The notes under the pieces were generated by a model. The model made no database searches, was not told the origin of the DNA, and saw nothing but the letters and a program-made list of their open reading frames with translations. From assembly GCA_028289805.1 (NCBI GenBank), contig JANQNI010000201.1, positions 1 through 7,163 of the forward strand: a stretch of 7,163 nucleotides of DNA, read 5' to 3'. A program made the position numbers and the translations under genes. Each line of letters opens with the position of its first letter. Position 1 is the first letter of the stretch. Below, in pieces: positions 1-5,786 of this stretch. The DNA comes from Thermoplasmatota archaeon (GTDB taxonomy: Archaea > Thermoplasmatota > E2 > JACPAO01 > JAHFTW01).

Positions 1-1
1 C

Positions 2-1987
2 GAGAGCCACAACCGCATCGCCTCCATCAACGTCCTGGGCGTCCTGCACGGCACCGGCCGTTTGGACGCCGAGGGCACCACCCAGGCCGTCAACGCCACC
101 GTCTACGCCGAACTGCTGCCCGCTGAGGAGTTCGAGGAGACGCCCTCCACGGACCCCACCTACGCCGTCCGCGTGCCCCTGCCAGAGGGCATGGTGCAGG
201 CCACCAGCCTGGACTTCACCCTGATCGTGATGGACGAGAACCTCAACGTCGCCTCCTACGCCGACGGCATCTCCGGATTCCTCGTGGGCGAGTCCACGTA
301 CCAGGACGCCCGGACGCCGGTCCACGACGTCGACTTCGAGGATCCCACCGACACGGGCGGCGACCACACCGGATACGACTACCTGCGCGGCACCGTCACG
401 GGCGGCATCGAAGACCCCGGCGTCGGCTCCTCCACGCGGGCGTGGCGCATCCACCAACCCGCCGAGCCGACGCTGGTCGGGCACATGGCCGGCGGCGACC
501 TGGTCTTCCATGCGCCCCGCGGCAGCGCACCCACGGCGTATGCCGTCTACTCGGACGTCGCGTCTCCCGTCAGCGACCCGGACCTGCAACTGGCCATCAA
601 CGCCGGCTGGTTCGGCACCCCCTTCAAGAGCATCAAGACCGCCTACCAGGCCACCACGAAGGCATGGACCGACGCCGTGGAGGTCACCACCTCCGCAGCC
701 AAGGTCGTGGGCGGGGCCGCCGTGGAGGCCAAGACGGCCACCCTGTCGTTCTACCATGACTTCCGAGACACCAAGGAACCGCCTCTGGTCGCCGCCGCGA
801 ACCTCATCCTGGACTTCACCCTCATCGGGGACGTCGAGGACATCGTCTACGGCGTCCAAGACGGCGACTACCTCCGCGTCGGTCTCGGCGTCCTCGGCGT
901 CGCCACCACCGTCTTCCCGCCCGCCAAGGCCGTCCTGACCGGCGCCGTGGTGGCGTTCAAGGCCGGCCAGGCGCTCGCAGACGTCGCGGGCCCCACCGCA
1001 CGACTGGCGCGCGAAGCCACGCCTGACATGGCCCGCCACGGGACCGCCGCCTTCGAGGCGCTCCGACGCGGCGACACGGCCACCGCCGCCCAGATCGAGC
1101 AGCAACTGCTGAAGCACAACCACCTGGTCAATGAGGCCCTCAAGGACGCCGTCACCGCCGACGGTCTGCGCATCCTCCACGAGGGCAGCGACGTCATCGC
1201 CGACGGCCGCCGCCTCGTCGACAACAAGGCCCTCGCCGAGACCCTCGGCATCATCGCCCGCACCAGCGGCGACGACGCGGCCCTCGCACTCCTGCGCAGC
1301 TTCCAGGACGGCCCCGTCCCCATCGAGCAGGCCAACGCCGTCATCATGAAGCTCTCCAAGCAGGCCGAACGCCAAGGCGGCGCCACCTCCCTGCGCAGCG
1401 ACGAGATCTTCGAGGCCCTCGCCCGCTTCAACGACGAGGCCGCCGAAGGCATCGAGGGGGTCGTCGGCAAGATCGCCGGGGGCGGCGTCCAGGTCCACCA
1501 CGCCCAAGGGCACGCCTACGGACTGCTCGTGGCCCACCGGACCCTCGGCGACGAAACCATCGACCTTGGGGAGTCAGCGTACCGGTTCGACCCAGGCCAG
1601 ACCAACTTCAGGAAGGATTTCGCGACGACGCTCGACGGCATGCCACACCTCAAGCCGGACAACTACCTAGTCGCCTGCCTGCCCGACTGCGCCACGCCCG
1701 GCGCCAAGATGGCTCTGGTTCTTCAGGAGACCAAGCACTACACTGGCGGTGCCCCCGCCAAGTACGAGGGCGGCGTCGTGCGGCTGACCCAGTTCGTGGA
1801 GAAGCAGTTGGACAAGTATGAGAACATGGCCAAGGAATCTCTGGAGGCTGCCGGCGGTGACTTCGATGTGGTGCGCATCGAGTATCACATCAAGGGCACC
1901 GCAAGCCAACAACTGACGGCCAAAATCGACGACCTCAATAGCCGGGCCGCGGGATACGAGTTCGTGCTGCGGCAGGAGGCGTTCTAG
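2..1987 (+). CDS. Putative polymorphic toxin with C-terminal PD-(D/E)xK-like nuclease tip (5' partial)
   Basis: The reading frame is open from base 2 with no stop, so the gene begins outside the window. The TTG at 62 is probably an internal leucine, not a start. Of 661 visible residues, about 1-190 look beta-rich and acidic with no membrane span, as in a displayed or secreted region. Residues 264-325 are hydrophobic and glycine-rich (ILDFTLIGDVEDIVYG, then GLGVLG), resembling the pre-toxin segments of bacterial polymorphic toxins. Residues 325-490 look mainly helical. The last 170 residues form a separate tip with HHAQGHAYG and a literal P561-D562-x13-E576-T-K578, the pattern of PD-(D/E)xK metal-dependent nucleases. 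A candidate immunity gene follows after 2 bases. Proposed role: contact or secreted DNA/RNA-cleaving toxin against competitors. The architecture is read from the sequence, but no family was recognised by close similarity. Alternatives are a large surface protein with a non-nuclease tip, or a different enzyme fold. Export signals would lie upstream and cannot be seen. Confidence 0.6.
   Translation, partial: ESHNRIASINVLGVLHGTGRLDAEGTTQAVNATVYAELLPAEEFEETPSTDPTYAVRVPLPEGMVQATSLDFTLIVMDENLNVASYADGISGFLVGESTYQDARTPVHDVDFEDPTDTGGDHTGYDYLRGTVTGGIEDPGVGSSTRAWRIHQPAEPTLVGHMAGGDLVFHAPRGSAPTAYAVYSDVASPVSDPDLQLAINAGWFGTPFKSIKTAYQATTKAWTDAVEVTTSAAKVVGGAAVEAKTATLSFYHDFRDTKEPPLVAAANLILDFTLIGDVEDIVYGVQDGDYLRVGLGVLGVATTVFPPAKAVLTGAVVAFKAGQALADVAGPTARLAREATPDMARHGTAAFEALRRGDTATAAQIEQQLLKHNHLVNEALKDAVTADGLRILHEGSDVIADGRRLVDNKALAETLGIIARTSGDDAALALLRSFQDGPVPIEQANAVIMKLSKQAERQGGATSLRSDEIFEALARFNDEAAEGIEGVVGKIAGGGVQVHHAQGHAYGLLVAHRTLGDETIDLGESAYRFDPGQTNFRKDFATTLDGMPHLKPDNYLVACLPDCATPGAKMALVLQETKHYTGGAPAKYEGGVVRLTQFVEKQLDKYENMAKESLEAAGGDFDVVRIEYHIKGTASQQLTAKIDDLNSRAAGYEFVLRQEAF
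1974..1979 (+). promoter_or_regulatory. Shine-Dalgarno AGGAGG for the candidate immunity gene
   Basis: AGGAGG lies within the last codons of the toxin gene, 10 bases before the GTG at 1990. It supports GTG as the true start and suggests that the downstream gene is translated from the same mRNA as the toxin, coupled to termination of toxin translation. Confidence 0.65.
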
Positions 1988-1989
1988 CC

Positions 1990-2727
1990 GTGGGGTGGGG
2001 CGCGTCCACGGCCCCCGCGGGTTTCCTCGCGTTCCTCCCTGAAGGATGCGACGTCCAGGCTCGGGTTGCCGACGCCATCGAGGCGGTCGCCCACGCCATC
2101 CCCTTCGGCAAGGACCTGTCCTACGCCCGCAGTGCAGCAGAACGCAAGGCGGAGGAGATGTTCGGGGCCGAACCTCGATACGGCGTCTTCCACTTCGACT
2201 GGAAGAGGTTTCCTGGCTGGAAGGACTTCCGTGGCAACCCCGGCAGTGGCATCCTGTTCAGCCTGTGCGACCGGGGCGTGGACCGGCACTTCGCATGGGC
2301 TGACCGCCTTGCGGTGGCCGGCGTCTTCCCGTACAAATGGGCCCCCGGCTTCCCACAGGACGGCCAGGAGCTCGCACTCTACGACGCCTTCGTGGCCGTC
2401 CTGGAGAAGCTCGACCCTGACTTCGGCGTCATCGACGCCTTCGGTCCGCAACTCTATGCCAAGCGCATGGAGGGCGTGGACCTCCGAACGAAGGGATGGG
2501 GCCTCGCCTGGTACGGCAAGGAACTGGCAGGGGAAATCGGAGTGGACCGTATCCGGGCCTTCGACGCCCCCGCCGTGGAACCCCGAGGCGACGCATGGAT
2601 CGTCCAGGCCGCCCAACGTCCCTTCAAGCCCACGGCCGCCGAGCGCCGCGCCGCCGTCCAGGCGTTGGACCTCAAGCGGGATTGGGGCGAGCCGAAGCCG
2701 GCGAACCTCGGCCACGTGACCGGTTGA
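1990..2727 (+). CDS. Candidate immunity protein paired with the upstream toxin
   Basis: This is a 245-residue soluble protein without signal peptide or membrane segment, as expected for a cytoplasmic antitoxin-like partner. The GTG start is chosen because an AGGAGG precedes it and it sits 2 bases after the toxin stop. It is rich in aromatic residues (HFDWKRFPGWKDF near 73-85, WGLAWYG near 170-176). The stretch from about 158 to 205 (a YAKRMEGVD segment, then WGLAWYGKEL, then GDAWIVQAAQRPF) recalls the C-terminal pattern of DUF3396/TsiV3-type immunity proteins, in which a Trp-containing strand, a helix and a 'liqag..P' strand follow one another. That likeness is from memory and weak. The role as immunity protein is inferred mainly from position and codon use shared with the toxin tip. 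It could instead be an unrelated hypothetical protein. No catalytic motif is visible. Confidence 0.55.
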   Translation: MGWGASTAPAGFLAFLPEGCDVQARVADAIEAVAHAIPFGKDLSYARSAAERKAEEMFGAEPRYGVFHFDWKRFPGWKDFRGNPGSGILFSLCDRGVDRHFAWADRLAVAGVFPYKWAPGFPQDGQELALYDAFVAVLEKLDPDFGVIDAFGPQLYAKRMEGVDLRTKGWGLAWYGKELAGEIGVDRIRAFDAPAVEPRGDAWIVQAAQRPFKPTAAERRAAVQALDLKRDWGEPKPANLGHVTG

Positions 2728-2809
2728 CCCCGCGGGCGTTGCCGACCGCAGGCACGCCAGGACCTGTCCGTGGGTCTCGTCGAGGCATGGCCTCGCTCCG
2801 GTGGGCGTC

Positions 2810-2823
2810 GGCGGCGACCCGCC
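2810..2823. repeat. Short hairpin GGCGG-CGAC-CCGCC
   Basis: A 5-bp stem with a 4-base loop directly follows the weak first repeat copy. In this GC-rich DNA a stem this short could be chance. It is listed because it falls in the same unit order (core, then hairpin) as the two stronger ones. Confidence 0.3.
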
Positions 2824-2878
2824 CTGGCGTACGGTCGACGCTTGGGCCTTGCCCTGTTCGGTTCAGGCGTCCGCCTCA

Positions 2879-2898
2879 TCCGGCCCTTCCGGGCCGGA
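2879..2898. repeat. Perfect 8-bp stem hairpin with TTCC loop
   Basis: TCCGGCCC and GGGCCGGA are exact inverted repeats around the loop TTCC. It begins 7 bases after the CAGGCGTC core ending at 2871. The very GC-rich stem would be stable in RNA from either strand or as a cruciform. It could serve as a terminator-like or mRNA-end-protecting structure, but no U tract follows on either strand. Confidence 0.65.
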
Positions 2899-2948
2899 AT
2901 CGCGCCGCCCCCGTGACCCCACTCCGTTCGGTCAGGCGTCGGCGGTCG

Positions 2949-2968
2949 GCCAGCCCTTTCGGGCTGGC
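2949..2968. repeat. Perfect 8-bp stem hairpin with TTTC loop
   Basis: GCCAGCCC and GGGCTGGC pair exactly around TTTC. It lies 70 bases after the previous hairpin and 8 bases after the core ending at 2940. The stem sequence differs from its neighbour at a paired position (GGCC versus AGCC on one arm, matched on the other). So the pairing is kept while the bases change, which hints that structure rather than sequence matters. Confidence 0.65.
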
Positions 2969-3002
2969 GTCCAGCGACCACCTGAACCTCGCTCCGCTCG
3001 CT

Positions 3003-3212
3003 TCAGGCGTCCGCCGGCACCCACCGCGCCGCCAGGCGGGGCGCGAGCACGATCGCTGCGACGCCGGCGACCCCGAGGGGGAACAGGCCGGCGATGTGCA
3101 GCAGGTGCTCGTCCAGGTCGAGCATGAACGCCATCGAGATGGTCAGCGACGGGAAGGCCACGAAGAAGCCGACCATGCGGATGAGGTTCGTGACGTTCTG
3201 TCGTTCGCTCAT
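3003..3212 (-). CDS. Small two-helix membrane protein of the oxidase operon
   Basis: This is a 69-residue protein with two predicted membrane helices (about 11-30 and 36-57) joined by an acidic turn (LDLDEH, 31-36) and ending in a short Arg-containing tail. The ATG lies 4 bases past the coxC stop, so it is almost certainly co-transcribed with coxA and coxC. No clear Shine-Dalgarno is visible. Its position suggests a small accessory subunit of the oxidase, filling the place of subunit IV. Canonical bacterial CoxD/CyoD proteins have a different size and usually three helices, so no family is assigned. Its last codons and stop overlap the final copy of the intergenic repeat. Confidence 0.7.
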   Translation of the reverse strand: MSERQNVTNLIRMVGFFVAFPSLTISMAFMLDLDEHLLHIAGLFPLGVAGVAAIVLAPRLAARWVPADA

Positions 3213-3216
3213 GGGA

Positions 3217-3996
3217 TCAGTGGAGGACGTAGGCGGGGATCAGGTACAGGACGCTGAAGACGAACACCCAGACCAGGTCCACGAAGTGCCAGTACATGGC
3301 CGCGGTCTCGGGGCCGGCGTGGCGGTGCTCGTCGAACTGGCCCTTGAGGCTGCGAATCCAGACGACGATGAGGTACACGAGGCCGCCGGCGACGTGGAGG
3401 CCGTGCGTGCCGGTGAGCATGTAGAACGTCGTCATGAACTGGCTGCTGCCAAGGACGTGTCCCTCGCTGATGAGGACGACGTACTCGTAGATCTGTCCGC
3501 CCAGGAAGATGGTGCCGAGCAGGATGGTGAGGCCCCACCACTTGTTGAAGCCGGACCGGTCGCCCTGCTTGAGGCGCTTCTCGGCCTGGTGGATGGTGTA
3601 GCTGCTGGAGAACAGCACCAGCGTGAAGAAGGCCACCGTCGCGATGGGGAAGTGGACGTCGGCGTCGGGCCAGTGGTCGGCGAGGCGCTGGAACGTGAAG
3701 TACGTCGAGAACAGGGCGCCGAAGATGAAGACCTCGCTGCTGATGAACAGGAGGGTGCCGGCGCGGGCCATGCCGGGGCCGGTGCCGGTGTTGGTCTTCC
3801 ACCAGCGGAAGTCCTCCATCCACCAGCCGACCAGGACGACGGCGAGGATGAGGGCGCCGGGGATGAGCACGACGGGGCCCATCACGACGCCGAGGAACAC
3901 GAGGCTCATGGCGATGGCGAGGAAGAAGGGCCACCAGCTGCCGTGGGGCAGGTGGGGCTCGGGGTGGGCGTGGCCGGCGGCGTGCTCGTTGCTCAT
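3217..3996 (-). CDS. coxC: Cytochrome c oxidase subunit III
   Basis: This is a 259-residue integral membrane protein of the heme-copper oxidase subunit III family, with about seven hydrophobic segments, the usual length for the bacterial/archaeal form. Family hallmarks are SSEVFIFGALF with the conserved Glu88, TFYMLTGTHGLHV (His198, His201) and the C-terminal AAMYWHFVDLVW with His237 and Asp240. Subunit III carries no redox centre. It stabilises subunit I and supports proton uptake at the entry of the D pathway. The ATG overlaps the coxA stop (ATGA) and is preceded by AAGGAGG at 7 bases, so translation is coupled to coxA. The cytoplasmic N-terminus is His-rich (His5, 9, 11, 15, 18), a feature of uncertain meaning. 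Confidence 0.95.
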   Translation of the reverse strand: MSNEHAAGHAHPEPHLPHGSWWPFFLAIAMSLVFLGVVMGPVVLIPGALILAVVLVGWWMEDFRWWKTNTGTGPGMARAGTLLFISSEVFIFGALFSTYFTFQRLADHWPDADVHFPIATVAFFTLVLFSSSYTIHQAEKRLKQGDRSGFNKWWGLTILLGTIFLGGQIYEYVVLISEGHVLGSSQFMTTFYMLTGTHGLHVAGGLVYLIVVWIRSLKGQFDEHRHAGPETAAMYWHFVDLVWVFVFSVLYLIPAYVLH

Positions 3997-5627
3997 GCGG
4001 AGGCCTCCTTCTCAAGGCGGTACTGGTCCGCCAGCGGCGTCGGCTCGTGGTCGACGATGAGGCCCTCGCCGTGGACGACGCGGCCCTCCTCCCAGAGCTG
4101 CCACTCGGCGTGGCGGGCGCCGCCCCAGGGGTCGGCGTAGACGCGGCGGTCGCTGAAGTGGCTGATGGCCACGTTGAGCATGAAGACGGCCACGGCCACG
4201 GCGATCATGAACGCGCCCACGGTGCTGATCTGGTTGAGGAGGGTGAACTCCTCGGGGTAGTCGTAGACGCGGCGCGCCATGCCCCGCAGGCCCATCAGGA
4301 ACTGCGGGAAGAAGGTCAGGTTGAAGCCGACGAACATGAGCCAGAACTGCCAGTCGGCCAGCTTCTCGTTGTACATGCGGTGCCCGAAGAGGAAGGGGTA
4401 CCAGTAGTACAGGCCGGCGAAGATGCCGAAGACGGCGCCGCCGACCATGGTGTAGTGGAAGTGGGCCACGACGAAGTAGGAGTCGTGCAGGGCGTAGTCG
4501 ACGGGGATGCTGCCCAGCATGACGCCGGTGATGCCGCCGATGACGAAGAGCCAGATGAAGCCCAGGGAGTGCTTCATGGGGGCGTCGAAGTAGATCTTGC
4601 CGCCCCAGACGGTGGCGAGCCAGTTGAACACCTTGATGCCGGTGGGGACGCCCACGAGCATCGTGTTGAACATGAACACGGCGCGGATGCGGGGGTCGAT
4701 GCCGGTGGTGAACATGTGGTGCGCCCACACCAGAAAGCCGACGATGGCGATGCCGAGCATGGCGTAGGCCATGGACTTGTAGCCGAAGATGGGGCGGCGG
4801 CTGAACTTGGGGATGACCTCGTTCAGGATGCCCATGACCGGCAGGATGAGCACGTACACCTCGGGGTGGCCGAAGAACCAGAACAGGTGCTGGTACAGGA
4901 TGGGGTCGCTGCCGGGGCCCGTGAAGAAGTGGGTGCCGAAGTTGCGGTCGAACAGCAGCATGATGAAGGCCACCGTGACCACGGGGAGGCTGAAGACGAG
5001 CAGGATGCTGGTGGCCAGCTGCGCCCACGCGAAGAGGGGCATGTTGTGCAGGTGGACGCCGGGGCCGCGCATCTTGAAGATGGTGACCAGGAAGTTGATG
5101 CTGCCCAGCGTCGAGGCGACGCCCAGCAACAGGAGCGAGATGAGCCACATGTCCAGGCCGATGTTGTCGAACGTCGTGGACAGGGGCGCGTAGCCGACCC
5201 ACGTCACGTTGACCGCCGAGACGCCCTTGAGGACCATGGGGATCCACAGCAGGATGCCGGCGGGGGGGATGAGCCAGAAGCTCAGGGCGTTGATGCGGGG
5301 GAACGCCATGTCCTTGGCCTTGATCATCACCGGCACGAAGTAGTTGCCAAAGCCGGCCAGGGCGGGCATGATCCACAGGAACACCATGGTGGTGCCGTGC
5401 AGGCTGAAGAACTCGTTGAACGCCTCGCCGTCCGTGACGGTGGCGCCGGGGAGCCACAGCTCCATGCGGATGATGAGGGCACTGATGCCGCCGAGGATGA
5501 AGAAGATGAACCCGGCCCAGAGGTACATCAGGCCGATCTCCTTGTGGTCCGTGGTCGTCAACCAGCGGCGGAGGCCACGCGGCTTGTCGTGCCCCTCCTT
5601 CATGACGAACTCTGCGGCGGCAGTCAT
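3993..5627 (-). CDS. coxA: Cytochrome c oxidase subunit I (A-type heme-copper oxidase)
   Basis: This is a 544-residue, 12-helix catalytic subunit that reduces O2 to water and pumps protons across the membrane. All ligands are present: His77 and His391 for low-spin heme a, His389 for heme a3, and His254, His303 and His304 for CuB, with Tyr258 placed for the His-Tyr crosslink. GHPEVY includes Glu256, the mark of the A1 subfamily. Asp159, Asn178 (D pathway) and Thr329, Lys332 (PTGIK, K pathway) match the pumping channels, and His381-Asp382 match the Mg site. The ATG at 5627 is preferred over Met9 because a TATA-like box lies 30 bases upstream, giving a nearly leaderless mRNA with no Shine-Dalgarno. 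It heads the operon coxA-coxC-small membrane protein and diverges from coxB. The frame stays open far upstream on the antisense of coxB, but that extension is not coding. Confidence 0.97.
   Translation of the reverse strand: MTAAAEFVMKEGHDKPRGLRRWLTTTDHKEIGLMYLWAGFIFFILGGISALIIRMELWLPGATVTDGEAFNEFFSLHGTTMVFLWIMPALAGFGNYFVPVMIKAKDMAFPRINALSFWLIPPAGILLWIPMVLKGVSAVNVTWVGYAPLSTTFDNIGLDMWLISLLLLGVASTLGSINFLVTIFKMRGPGVHLHNMPLFAWAQLATSILLVFSLPVVTVAFIMLLFDRNFGTHFFTGPGSDPILYQHLFWFFGHPEVYVLILPVMGILNEVIPKFSRRPIFGYKSMAYAMLGIAIVGFLVWAHHMFTTGIDPRIRAVFMFNTMLVGVPTGIKVFNWLATVWGGKIYFDAPMKHSLGFIWLFVIGGITGVMLGSIPVDYALHDSYFVVAHFHYTMVGGAVFGIFAGLYYWYPFLFGHRMYNEKLADWQFWLMFVGFNLTFFPQFLMGLRGMARRVYDYPEEFTLLNQISTVGAFMIAVAVAVFMLNVAISHFSDRRVYADPWGGARHAEWQLWEEGRVVHGEGLIVDHEPTPLADQYRLEKEASA
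4004..4010 (-). promoter_or_regulatory. Shine-Dalgarno AAGGAGG for coxC
   Basis: AAGGAGG on the - strand ends 7 bases before the coxC ATG, within the last codons of coxA. It contrasts with coxA and coxB, which have no such sequence: the internal operon gene uses a Shine-Dalgarno while the promoter-proximal genes look leaderless. Confidence 0.75.
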
Positions 5628-5652
5628 GCTCGGTCGCCGCCGACGGGGGGGT

Positions 5653-5660
5653 CCTTTATG
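5653..5660 (-). promoter_or_regulatory. TATA-like box of the coxA operon promoter
   Basis: CATAAAGG on the - strand is one of only two AT-rich spots in the 159-base divergent gap (5628-5786). Its centre is about 30 bases before the coxA ATG. With the usual archaeal spacing of about 26 bases from TATA centre to start of transcription, the mRNA would begin within a few bases of the ATG. The rest of the gap is GC-rich, and I see no convincing operator in it. Confidence 0.6.
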
Positions 5661-5752
5661 ATGGTGACGGGCCGCCACGCGCGGGTCGGGGCCAGGCGGG
5701 GGCGCGGAAGGGACCGCGAACGCCGGCCACCCCGCCGTTGCCTGGAGTCGCG

Positions 5753-5760
5753 CTTTTGTA
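5753..5760 (+). promoter_or_regulatory. TATA-like box of the coxB promoter
   Basis: CTTTTGTA, the other AT-rich spot of the divergent gap, is centred about 30 bases before the coxB ATG, mirroring the coxA promoter. It predicts a leaderless or nearly leaderless transcript, in keeping with the lack of a Shine-Dalgarno before coxB. The match to a TATA consensus is imperfect. Confidence 0.55.
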
Positions 5761-5786
5761 GGCCCCCCTCCTCGCGCGCACCGACC

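Larger units (their letters stand above)
2728..3002. other. Intergenic region between convergent genes, containing hairpin repeats
   Basis: This gap separates the + strand toxin/immunity pair from the - strand oxidase operon. I find no credible gene in it: frames that cross it are low-complexity Arg/Pro-rich shadows. Its visible content is a degenerate repeat series with hairpins, described separately. No oligo-T tract typical of an archaeal terminator is seen on either strand, so if transcripts end here the hairpins are the only visible candidates. Confidence 0.7.
2802..3015. repeat. Degenerate ~70-bp tandem repeat with CAGGCGTC core
   Basis: The core CAGGCGTC occurs at 2864-2871, 2933-2940 and 3004-3011, spaced 69 and 71 bases. 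A weaker version (TGGGCGTC) is at 2802-2809, 62 bases earlier. TTCAGGCGTCCGCC is identical at 2862-2875 and 3002-3015. The cores at 2864 and 2933 are both preceded by GTTCGG, and those at 2933 and 3004 by CTCCGTTCG and CTCCGCTCG. The hairpins after the second and third cores are likewise 70 bases apart. The last copy overlaps the stop codon (3003-3005) of the small membrane protein gene. The function is unknown: a REP-like palindromic family, a termination zone between converging genes, or remnants of a mobile repeat are all possible. Confidence 0.65.

Noticed and set aside
62..64. TTG as the start of the toxin gene
   Set aside because: The frame is open to the window edge, no Shine-Dalgarno or TATA box precedes the TTG, and the residues before it continue the same beta-rich pattern.
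868..1470. 200-codon - strand frame opposite the toxin gene
   Set aside because: The translation is Ser/Ala/Arg-rich without domains, opposite a frame with coherent protein features.
2879..2968. Rho-independent-type terminators
   Set aside because: The hairpins are perfect, but no T run follows on either strand, so a terminator call is not supported.
2802..3015. CRISPR array
   Set aside because: Only three or four imperfect copies, no exact 24-37 base repeats, and the sequence between cores is itself repeated rather than unique spacers.
2454..3257. Frames crossing the intergenic gap on both strands
   Set aside because: Arg/Pro-rich translations overlap the immunity gene or the small oxidase gene out of frame. 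No start signal and no protein-like pattern.
5692..5745. Inverted repeat CCAGGC (5692-5697) and GCCTGG (5740-5745) in the divergent gap, a possible operator
   Set aside because: Six-base arms 42 bases apart are expected by chance in GC-rich DNA, and the flanking bases pair only with interruptions.
4047..5786. Long open frame on the + strand opposite coxA, in frame with coxB
   Set aside because: It is antisense to an unmistakable CoxA and gives a low-complexity Asp/Glu/Gly/Val/His-rich translation, the usual reverse-strand shadow of GC-rich codons. coxB itself begins at 5787 with a signal peptide.
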